From CAIKZZ01 sp037443765 (GTDB taxonomy: Bacteria > Pseudomonadota > Gammaproteobacteria > Steroidobacterales > Steroidobacteraceae): 6,352 nucleotides of DNA. The notes under the pieces are model-generated. The model was not told where the DNA came from. It made no database searches and saw only the letters and a list, made by a program, of their open reading frames with translations. Of the stretch, positions 1 to 5,414 are shown in pieces. How positions within the stretch are numbered: the stretch's first letter is position 1; every line of letters starts with the position of its first letter. A program made the translations under genes and the position numbers. The stretch lies in assembly GCA_037443765.1 (NCBI GenBank), contig JBBINS010000161.1:1-6352 (forward strand). The letters run 5' to 3'.

Positions 1-931
1 TGATGAGGCTGATGAGGTCGCTCGGCACGCCCGGCCACAGGCCGGTGACGATCCGGGACCCGCCGGCCGGCGTCGACGCCTCCACGCGCAGGCGGACGTC
101 GTCGAACTCGCAGCGGACCTGCATCCGCCGCAGCACGGAGGCCACCACCTCGATGTCGGCCGCGCGCGCCCCCTCGACGTCGATCGCGCCGCCGGTCACC
201 GCGGCCACGACCGCCCAGCTGCCCGCCTCGATGTAGTCGCCGCTCAGCCGGTGCGCGGCGCCCTTGAGGCGCGGGACGCCCTCGACGCGAATCGTGTGCG
301 TCCCCTCGCCCGACACGCCGGCCCCCATCGCCCGCAGGAACTCGCACAGCTCGACGACGTGCGGCTCGCAGGCGGCGTGGCGGATCTCGGTGACGCCGCG
401 CGCCGAGGCCGCGGCGAGCAGCGCCGTCTCGGTCCCGGTCACCGAGGCCTCTTCGAGGTACATCGACGCGCCGGTCAGCCCGTTCGGCGCCTCGAGGACG
501 TGCCCCTCGCCCTCGAGCTCCTGCGCGCCCATCGCGGCGAGCGCGCCCAGGTGCATCGCGATCGTGCGCCGGGCCGGGAAGTCCCCTCCCGGCGGCGCGA
601 TCCGCGCCCGGCCCCGCCGCGCGAGCAGGGGCCCGAGCAGCAGCACCGATCCCCGCAGCCGCCCGACCAGGCTGCTCTGGGGCTCGTCGCGCTCGACTCG
701 CGCGCACCGGATGCGAAGCGTGCCCGTGCCGATCCCCTCGACCTCGGCGCCGAGGTCCCCGAGCAGGCGCGCCATCACCTCGACGTCGCTGATGCGCGGC
801 ACGTTGGTGAGGACGCACTCCTCGTCGGTGAGCAGGCACGCCGCGATGAGCGGCAGCGCGGCGTTCTTGTTGCCCCCGACCACGATCTTCCCCGCGAGCG
901 CCCGCCCGCCTTCGATGAGCAATGTGGACAC
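1..931 (-). CDS. murA: UDP-N-acetylglucosamine 1-carboxyvinyltransferase (MurA), 3' end cut off by window edge
   Basis: MurA transfers enolpyruvate from PEP to UDP-GlcNAc in the cytoplasm, the first committed step of peptidoglycan synthesis. The 310 residues visible (of about 420 usual) start at GTG 931, read without a stop to the left edge, and align with E. coli MurA from residue 1. Lys22-Asn23 lie in the motif GGNKNAALP. Arg93 in RLRGS and Arg122 in ARRT match the PEP/UDP-sugar-binding arginines (E. coli R91 and R120). Asp305 in PGVPSDL matches the general-base aspartate. The active-site loop reads PPGGDFPARR, so the usual catalytic/fosfomycin-target Cys (E. coli C115) is Asp117. The same change occurs naturally in Mycobacterium and Chlamydia MurA. 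GTG 931 is preferred because GGGGGAG lies 4 nt upstream; TTG 922 is a poorer alternative. It is the last visible gene of the nagZ-ldcA-mpl-murB-murA run, 46 bp after murB. Confidence 0.95.
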   Translation of the reverse strand, partial: MSTLLIEGGRALAGKIVVGGNKNAALPLIAACLLTDEECVLTNVPRISDVEVMARLLGDLGAEVEGIGTGTLRIRCARVERDEPQSSLVGRLRGSVLLLGPLLARRGRARIAPPGGDFPARRTIAMHLGALAAMGAQELEGEGHVLEAPNGLTGASMYLEEASVTGTETALLAAASARGVTEIRHAACEPHVVELCEFLRAMGAGVSGEGTHTIRVEGVPRLKGAAHRLSGDYIEAGSWAVVAAVTGGAIDVEGARAADIEVVASVLRRMQVRCEFDDVRLRVEASTPAGGSRIVTGLWPGVPSDLISLI

Positions 932-935
932 GGGA

Positions 936-942
936 CTCCCCC
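936..942 (-). promoter_or_regulatory. Ribosome binding site of murA
   Basis: The minus strand reads GGGGGAG followed by TCCC and then GTG at 931. This purine-rich Shine-Dalgarno-like site, 4 nt from the start codon, supports GTG 931 as the murA start. Confidence 0.5.
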
Positions 943-949
943 ACTTCCT

Positions 950-974
950 GGCCGCCCCGGCGACGGGGGCGGCC
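950..974 (-). other. GC-rich stem-loop in the murB-murA gap
   Basis: The two arms GGCCGCCCC (950-958) and GGGGCGGCC (966-974) are perfect reverse complements around a 7-nt loop, giving a 9-bp all-GC stem. It begins 3 bp after the murB stop codon and ends about 7 nt before the murA Shine-Dalgarno site. No T-run follows it in the direction of transcription, so it does not look like a standard intrinsic terminator. An attenuator, a partial Rho-type terminator, an RNase or 3'-end stabiliser, or a translational modulator of murA are all possible. Function is inferred; the pairing is seen directly. Confidence 0.6.
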
Positions 975-977
975 GAC

Positions 978-1922
978 TTACCAGCCGACCCGCCGAATCT
1001 CCTCGCGCAGCTCCACGCCGAAGCGGGCCAGCACCTCGCCTCGGCACTTCTCGATCAGCCGGCGCACGTCGTCGGCCGTCGCGCCCCCCTCGTTGACGAT
1101 GAAGTTGGCGTGCACGGTCGAGACGCGCGCGCCGCCAATCGCGGTCCCCTTGAGGCCGGCGCGGTCGATGAGCGCCCCGGCCGACGGCGGAATCCCTTCG
1201 GGCACGCGGTCGACCGCCGGGTCGGGATTGCGGAACACGCACCCCGCGCTCGCGAGGCCCAGCGGCTGCGTGTGCTTGCGATGCTCGAGCGAGCGGCGCG
1301 CCGTCTCGCGCAGCGCCGCGGGATCCGCGCCCGGCTCGAGGTCGAAGGCCGCCGACAGCACCGCCTCGCCGCTCCGCTGCACGCGGCTGCGGCCGTATGC
1401 ACATCCCATCTCCGCCGCCGGGACGTCGACAATCGCGCGCCCGGGGGTCAGCAACCGCACCGTCCGGATCCGGTCGCCGATCGACCGGCCCGCGTAGTGC
1501 GCGTTGCCGCACACGGCGCCTCCGACCGACCCAGGCGTCCCCGCAAACGCCTCGATGCCGCCAAGACCCCGCGCAATCGTCCAGCGGATGAGGCCGTTCA
1601 GCCGCACCCCCGCGTCCGCCCGGACGCCCACCTCTCCTTCCGGCGTCGTCTCGCCGCCGCGCGCGTGAATGACGATGCCGCGGACGCCCGCGTCGCTGAC
1701 GAGGAGGTTGGATCCGCCGCCGAGAATCAGGGCCGGGATGCCCAGCTCCCATGCCAGCTCGAGCGCCTCGGCCAGCTGCCGCGAATCGGCGGCCTCGACC
1801 AGGCACTCCGCGGGGCCGCCCACCCTGAAGGTGGTCAGCGGCGCGAGCGGGGCGCCGCGGCGCACCCTCTCGGCGCCGAACGCGGCCACGAAACGGTCGA
1901 CGGGGTGGGAGTCCATGTGCAC
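978..1922 (-). CDS. murB: UDP-N-acetylenolpyruvoylglucosamine reductase (MurB), type II-like with variant active site
   Basis: MurB is an FAD/NADPH enzyme that reduces the MurA product to UDP-MurNAc in the cytoplasm. The 314-residue protein has the FAD-binding motif LGGGSNLLVSD (67-77), the second nucleotide loop GTPGSVGGAVCGNA (128-141), the segment SAGCVFRNP (225-233), HANFIVNEGGATADDV (271-286) and a C-terminal LREEIRRVGW carrying the conserved glutamate. Length and motifs fit type II MurB. Three details depart from textbook enzymes. Cys228 stands where a proton-donating Ser is usual (E. coli S229). The Tyr-Arg pair is spaced as Tyr176-Gly-Arg178. The text after the FAD loop is NAHYAG rather than NAGAYG-like. 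GTG 1922 is the first usable start and ATG 1916 is equally plausible; neither has a clear Shine-Dalgarno site. The gene lies 10-16 bp downstream of mpl, whose UDP-MurNAc substrate it makes. Confidence 0.95.
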   Translation of the reverse strand: MHMDSHPVDRFVAAFGAERVRRGAPLAPLTTFRVGGPAECLVEAADSRQLAEALELAWELGIPALILGGGSNLLVSDAGVRGIVIHARGGETTPEGEVGVRADAGVRLNGLIRWTIARGLGGIEAFAGTPGSVGGAVCGNAHYAGRSIGDRIRTVRLLTPGRAIVDVPAAEMGCAYGRSRVQRSGEAVLSAAFDLEPGADPAALRETARRSLEHRKHTQPLGLASAGCVFRNPDPAVDRVPEGIPPSAGALIDRAGLKGTAIGGARVSTVHANFIVNEGGATADDVRRLIEKCRGEVLARFGVELREEIRRVGW

Positions 1923-1950
1923 GGCTTGCGGCTTACGCCTTACGCCCTAC
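1923..1950. repeat. Degenerate tandem heptamer repeat, four units, at the mpl-murB junction
   Basis: The plus strand reads GGCTTGC, GGCTTAC, GCCTTAC, GCCCTAC: four consecutive 7-bp units, each differing from the next by one base. The array covers the murB leader and runs across the mpl stop codon (TAA at 1933-1935), encoding the last few Mpl residues (VGRKA). It occupies the place where a murB Shine-Dalgarno site should be. Whether it belongs to a genome-wide repeat family cannot be told from one copy. Confidence 0.6.
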
Positions 1951-3357
1951 GGCCGGGGTCCCCGCCGCGAGCGCATCGAGCAGCTTGCCGTGGATGCCGC
2001 CGAACGCGCCGTTCGACATCACCACCACCTGGTCGTCGTCGCGCCGCTCAGCCACGAGCCGTTCGACGATCTCCGGCACCGTCGGCACGTAGCGCGCCCG
2101 GACGCCGGCCTGCTGGAGGTCGGCGACCAGCTGCTCGGCCGACAGCCTCTCGCCTTCGGGCAGGTTCGACCGGTAGACGGCCGCGATGATTACGTCGTCG
2201 GCTGCACCGAACGCCCGGGCGAACGCGTCCTGGAAGACCCTGCGGCACGACGAGGCGGAGCGCGGCTCGAAGACGGCGCGGATCCGGCCGTCGGGATGCG
2301 CCGCGCGCAACGCCGCCAGCGTCTCGGCAATCGCCGTCGGATGGTGCGCGAAGTCGTCGTACACGGTGACGCCGGCCACCGTGCCCACCGCCTCGAGCCT
2401 GCGTTTGACGCCCTTGAAGCCCGAGAGCCCGCGCTCGATCTCGCTCGTGCCGACGCCGACCTCGTCGGCGACGGCCATCGCCGCCAGCGCGTTCCTCACG
2501 TTGTGGGCCCCGAGCAGCGGGACGATCACGCGCCCGATGCTCCGGCCCGCGTGCCGGACGGCGAAGGACGTCCCGTCCGCGGTCACCCGCAGGTCGTAGG
2601 CATGCCAGTCGGCCTCGTCGGAGAGGCCGAAGGTGACGACCGGCGATCGCGCGAACTCCCGCATCGCGACCGCCTCGGCGCTGTCGGCACCGAGAATCAG
2701 GCGGCCCCGGCCCGGCACCAGGTTGACCAGCCGGCGGAAGGCCAACCGGATCTCGTCGAGGTCGGCGTAGATGTCGGCATGGTCGAACTCGATGTTGCCG
2801 ATGACGGCGATGTCGGGGAGGTACTTGAGGAACTTCGCCGTCTTGTCGAAGAACGCGCTGTCGTACTCGTCGCCCTCGATGACGAAGTCGCGGCCCTGCC
2901 CGATGCGGTAGCTCGACCCGTCGTCGCCGAAGTTGGCGGCGATGCCGCCGACGAGCAGGCTGGGGTCGAGGCCGGCCGAGGTCAGCAGCCAGGCCGCCAT
3001 CGCGGCCGTCGTCGTCTTGCCGTGCGTGCCGGCGATGACGATCGACCGCGCGCCCCAGAGGAACTCCTCCCGGACCGCCTCGGGCAGCGAGCGGTGCCGG
3101 ATCTTGCGGTCGAGCACCGCCTCGACCTCCGGGTTGCCGCGCGACACGGCATTGCCGACGATCACGAGATCGAGGTCGGCGCCGATGTGCCGCGCGTCGT
3201 ACCCCTCGAACGGCACGATGCCTTCCTCGGCCAGGAACATGCTCATCGGCGGGTAGACGGCGTGGTCCGAACCGCCGACCTCGTGCCCCTTGCGCTTGAG
3301 CATCGCGGCGAACGTGGCCATCGCGGTCCCGCCGATTCCGATCAGGTGGATTCTCAC
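1933..3357 (-). CDS. mpl: UDP-N-acetylmuramate:L-alanyl-gamma-D-glutamyl-meso-diaminopimelate ligase (Mpl)
   Basis: Mpl recycles murein tripeptide by joining L-Ala-gamma-D-Glu-mDAP to UDP-MurNAc with ATP, bypassing MurC, MurD and MurE. The 474-residue protein has the full Mur-ligase architecture: an N-terminal UDP-binding Rossmann segment (RIHLIGIGGTAM, 2-13), the P-loop AGTHGKTTTA (109-118), EGDEYDSAFFDK (161-172), GNIEFDHADIY (187-197), LGAHNVRNALA (282-292), YDDFAHHPTAI (333-343) and EPRS (364-367). Features matching E. coli Mpl rather than MurC are GSDHAVYPPMS (29-39), GNAVSRGNPEVEAVL (68-82) and the C-terminal MSNGAFGGIHGKLL (447-460). GTG 3357 is chosen because the mature N-terminus begins there, GAGGAG lies 5 nt upstream, and it overlaps the ldcA stop as GTGA. 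An in-frame extension upstream to 3564 would only read through ldcA. The extreme C-terminus (VGRKA) lies in a heptamer repeat. A housekeeping murC is not in the window. Confidence 0.95.
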   Translation of the reverse strand: MRIHLIGIGGTAMATFAAMLKRKGHEVGGSDHAVYPPMSMFLAEEGIVPFEGYDARHIGADLDLVIVGNAVSRGNPEVEAVLDRKIRHRSLPEAVREEFLWGARSIVIAGTHGKTTTAAMAAWLLTSAGLDPSLLVGGIAANFGDDGSSYRIGQGRDFVIEGDEYDSAFFDKTAKFLKYLPDIAVIGNIEFDHADIYADLDEIRLAFRRLVNLVPGRGRLILGADSAEAVAMREFARSPVVTFGLSDEADWHAYDLRVTADGTSFAVRHAGRSIGRVIVPLLGAHNVRNALAAMAVADEVGVGTSEIERGLSGFKGVKRRLEAVGTVAGVTVYDDFAHHPTAIAETLAALRAAHPDGRIRAVFEPRSASSCRRVFQDAFARAFGAADDVIIAAVYRSNLPEGERLSAEQLVADLQQAGVRARYVPTVPEIVERLVAERRDDDQVVVMSNGAFGGIHGKLLDALAAGTPAVGRKA

Positions 3358-4289
3358 GATTGCTCCTCGGACACCGCCGCCTCCTCGATCACAACCGCCG
3401 GCCGGCTCCCGGCCACGACGCGCGCCCGGACGCCGAGCGGCAGCGTGAGGGCCGGTCCCGCGGTGTGGCCCGAGGGGAATCCGAACAACACGGGGCCCGC
3501 GACCTCGCGCGAGAGCGCGGCGAGCGTCTCGCGCGCCCGCAGGTCCTCGCCCGGCTCGTCGCACCCGGGAAACTCACCGAAGACCACCGCCGACGCCCGC
3601 TCGATGATGCCCGAGAGCTTCAACTGCGTCCACAGCCGGTCGAGGCGATAGGGGCGCTCGTTGACGTCCTCGAGGAAGAGCACGCAGCCGTCTGGAGGCT
3701 TGAAGGCGTACGGCGTGCCGAGTGACGCGGCCAGCAGCGCGAGATTGCCGCCGGCGAGCATTCCCGACGCCTCGCCCGCGCGGAACACCTCGAGCCCGGC
3801 CGAAGCCAATTCGCCAAGCGGCTCGGCGCGGGTCAGCAGCCCGAGCAGCGTGTCGGGGTCGTACGCCCCGGTTCCGCGTTCGAGCCGGCCGGTCACCGTC
3901 GGACCGTGGAACGCCACCACGCCGCACCGGCCGGTCACGAACGTGAGCAGCGACGTCACGTCGCTGTAGCCGACGATCGCCTTGCGGGCCCGCGCCACCT
4001 CGGCGGCGTCGAGCAGCGGCAGCACGTGCACGCTGCCGTATCCGCCTCGCGCGGCCATCACCGCGCCTACCAAGGGGTCCGCCAGGGCCCTCGAGATCGC
4101 GCGGGCGCGCGCCTCGGGCGAGCCGGCCTCGTAGCCGTCCCGGTCGAACACCGAGGGCTCGAACACGGGCTCGAACCCGAGCCGCGCGATCTCGGCCGCC
4201 CCGCTCTCCAGCGCGTCGGCCGGGAACGGGCTCGACGGCGCGACCACCGCCACCCGGTCGCCGGATCGCAGGACGCGAGGCTTGATCAT
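3354..4289 (-). CDS. ldcA: Muramoyltetrapeptide (LD-)carboxypeptidase, peptidase family S66
   Basis: LdcA removes the terminal D-Ala from murein tetrapeptides (mDAP-D-Ala bond) in the cytoplasm, giving the tripeptide that Mpl uses. The 311-residue protein shows the S66 landmarks in order: GDRVAVVAPSSP (10-21), AARGGYGS (79-86), nucleophile Ser109 in IVGYSDVTS, HGP (128-130), Glu207 in LFLEDVNERPYRLDR and His275 in FPSGHTAGPALTLPLG. These match the Ser-Glu-His triad described for Pseudomonas LdcA (S115, E217, H285). No signal peptide is visible, as expected for the cytoplasmic enzyme. ATG 4289 overlaps the nagZ stop as ATGA and has only a weak GGCGG upstream, so translation is probably coupled to nagZ. 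The stop overlaps the mpl start by 4 bp. Some S66 homologues act on microcin-type peptides (MccF), but the murein neighbours favour LdcA. Confidence 0.93.
   Translation of the reverse strand: MIKPRVLRSGDRVAVVAPSSPFPADALESGAAEIARLGFEPVFEPSVFDRDGYEAGSPEARARAISRALADPLVGAVMAARGGYGSVHVLPLLDAAEVARARKAIVGYSDVTSLLTFVTGRCGVVAFHGPTVTGRLERGTGAYDPDTLLGLLTRAEPLGELASAGLEVFRAGEASGMLAGGNLALLAASLGTPYAFKPPDGCVLFLEDVNERPYRLDRLWTQLKLSGIIERASAVVFGEFPGCDEPGEDLRARETLAALSREVAGPVLFGFPSGHTAGPALTLPLGVRARVVAGSRPAVVIEEAAVSEEQS
3363..3368 (-). promoter_or_regulatory. Ribosome binding site of mpl
   Basis: GAGGAG on the minus strand lies 5 nt before GTG 3357, within the last codons of ldcA. It fixes the mpl start and fits translational coupling through the GTGA overlap. 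Confidence 0.75.
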
Positions 4290-5395
4290 GCGAACCGCCG
4301 CATCTGCGCGGCGACAACCTGGTGCTCGGCGCATCCGACGACCGTCCGCAGCTCGCGGGTCGCCATCGGCCGCCAGCCGCGCCGCAGGGGCGATGCCGCC
4401 ATCGCCGCGAAGCGCTCCTTCGTCCGCCGCTGCCGCGCCTCCGCGTCGTCGATCCGGGCGCGCGGGATCTCCTCCCGCTCCACCGCGCGGACGAGCGCCT
4501 CGATCGCCGAGGCATGGTCCGCGATGTCGGTGCCGCACAAGAGGAGCACGTCGCAGCCGGCCGTCACCGCCGAGACTACCGCGCGGTCCCGCGTGAACCG
4601 CGCCGAGATCGCCTTCATGTCCATGTCGTCGGTGAACACCAGGCCGTCGAAGCCCAGCTCCTCCCGCAGCACGCCGGTCACGATCCGCCGCGACAGCGTC
4701 GCCGGGTTCGACTCGTCGAAGGCGGGCACCAGCAGGTGGCCCGTCATCACGGCCGCGACCCCCGCCTCGATCGCGGCGCGGAACGGCGGGAAGTCGATCT
4801 CGCGCAGGCGCTCGGGGGGATGCTCGACCACCGGCAGGTCGAGGTGCGAATCGACCGTCGTGTCGCCGTGCCCCGGAAAGTGCTTCCCGCACGCCGCGAT
4901 CCCGCCTTCCTGCAGCGCGCGGACGATGGCGGCGCCAAGCCGGCCGACCAGATCCGGACGCTCGCCGAGCGCGCGGTCGCCGATGGCCGGGTTCTTCGAC
5001 GCGGTCAGCACGTCGAGCACCGGCGCGAAGTCGATCGAGACGCCGACGGCGGACAGCTCGCGCGCGAGCGCCGCGCCGAATCGCCCCGCGAGTGTCTCGT
5101 CGTCGGCGCGGCCCAGCGTCAGCATGGGCGGCCACTCGGTCAGCGGCCGCTTGATCCGCGCGACGCGGCCCCCTTCCTGGTCGATGCCCACCCACAGCGG
5201 CAGATCCCCCGCCAGTCCCTGCGCTTCGACGGCCAGCTCGGCGACCTGCTCGGGCGACTCGACGTTCCTGGCAAAGAGGATGACGCCGCCCAGGTCGAAT
5301 TCGCGGGCGAGCGCGGAGAGTTCCGCGCCGATCGTCTTCCCCTCGAACCCGACGACGGCGAGCTGGCCAATGCGGCGGTGGAGAGCGGCAGGCAC
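4286..5395 (-). CDS. nagZ: Cytoplasmic beta-N-acetylglucosaminidase (NagZ), glycoside hydrolase family 3
   Basis: NagZ cleaves GlcNAc from GlcNAc-anhydroMurNAc-peptides during murein recycling. From GTG 5395 the protein has 369 residues: FDLGGVILFARN (33-44), GIDQEGGRVARI (70-81, with the substrate-binding Asp72), KHFPGHGDTTVDSH (171-184), which carries the NagZ-specific Asp182-His184 acid/base dyad, and VFTDDMDMKAI (253-263) with nucleophile Asp256. It has no signal peptide, no beta-sandwich domain and no lipobox. The C-terminus runs about 40 residues past the conserved QRRTKERF segment and is unremarkable. The start is uncertain. GTG 5395 lies 6 nt after a TATAAT and puts the conserved GQLAVVGFEG about 9 residues in. 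ATG 5422, preceded by GAGGA, would add 9 residues and overlap the divergent kinase. An ATG at 5473 is less likely. It is the first gene of the five-gene run and overlaps ldcA by 4 bp. Confidence 0.94.
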   Translation of the reverse strand: MPAALHRRIGQLAVVGFEGKTIGAELSALAREFDLGGVILFARNVESPEQVAELAVEAQGLAGDLPLWVGIDQEGGRVARIKRPLTEWPPMLTLGRADDETLAGRFGAALARELSAVGVSIDFAPVLDVLTASKNPAIGDRALGERPDLVGRLGAAIVRALQEGGIAACGKHFPGHGDTTVDSHLDLPVVEHPPERLREIDFPPFRAAIEAGVAAVMTGHLLVPAFDESNPATLSRRIVTGVLREELGFDGLVFTDDMDMKAISARFTRDRAVVSAVTAGCDVLLLCGTDIADHASAIEALVRAVEREEIPRARIDDAEARQRRTKERFAAMAASPLRRGWRPMATRELRTVVGCAEHQVVAAQMRRFA

Positions 5396-5401
5396 GTTGT
5401 C

Positions 5402-5407
5402 ATTATA
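5402..5407 (-). promoter_or_regulatory. -10 element of the nagZ-ldcA-mpl-murB-murA operon
   Basis: The minus strand reads TATAAT, then 6 nt, then GTG at 5395, the mirror image of the plus-strand arrangement. A transcript from here would start at about 5395-5396, also leaderless. No -35-like hexamer is seen at the usual distance, which falls inside the kinase gene. If nagZ instead starts at ATG 5422, this site cannot be its only promoter. Confidence 0.5.
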
Positions 5408-5409
5408 AT
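5404..5409 (+). promoter_or_regulatory. -10 element of the GHMP kinase gene, probable leaderless transcript
   Basis: A perfect TATAAT ends 5 nt before the GTG start at 5415, so transcription is expected to begin at or within a base of the start codon. No Shine-Dalgarno sequence precedes the GTG, which agrees with a leaderless mRNA. No TTGACA-like -35 is seen 16-18 bp upstream, inside nagZ. Confidence 0.6.
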
Positions 5410-5414
5410 GACTC

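Larger units (their letters stand above)
5399..5412. promoter_or_regulatory. 14-bp perfect palindrome carrying divergent -10 elements
   Basis: GTCATTATAATGAC equals its own reverse complement and is the only strongly AT-rich stretch noticed in the window. It contains TATAAT on the plus strand and, offset by 2 bp, TATAAT on the minus strand. It lies in the 19-bp gap between GTG 5395 (minus) and GTG 5415 (plus). It could be a symmetric shared -10 region, a regulator operator, or both. Confidence 0.65.

Noticed and set aside
950..974. The murB-murA hairpin as an intrinsic terminator.
   Set aside because: No run of T follows the stem in the minus-strand direction; the sequence continues into the murA Shine-Dalgarno site.
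1923..1950. Heptamer array as a CRISPR or phage attachment site.
   Set aside because: The units are 7 bp, contiguous and without spacers. No integrase or cas gene is present.
264..2189. Long plus-strand open frame (641 codons) antisense to murA-murB-mpl, with similar ones at 251-1096, 1669-3651 and 3906-5408.
   Set aside because: Their translations are Arg/Ala/Pro/Ser-rich without recognisable domains and lie opposite genes with intact catalytic motifs. High GC makes stop codons rare in these frames.
1933..3357. MurC (UDP-MurNAc:L-Ala ligase) as the identity of the ligase next to murB.
   Set aside because: GSDHAVYPPMS, GNAVSRGNPEVEAVL and MSNGAFGGIHGKLL match Mpl rather than MurC. A dual role cannot be ruled out but nothing shown supports it.
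3358..3564. N-terminal extension of mpl upstream of GTG 3357.
   Set aside because: The added residues are an alternative-frame reading of ldcA. The Mpl family begins at the RIHLIGIGG segment, and GTG 3357 has a good Shine-Dalgarno site.
3574..4515. Minus-strand open frames in other phases, including 3574-4515, 775-1806 and the part of 3354-5195 upstream of 4289.
   Set aside because: They are out-of-frame readings of ldcA, murB/murA and nagZ with Arg-rich low-complexity products and no family motif.
5397..5402. TTGTCA on the plus strand as a -35 element.
   Set aside because: It resembles TTGACA but lies only 1 bp from the plus-strand TATAAT, not 16-18 bp, and is part of the palindrome.
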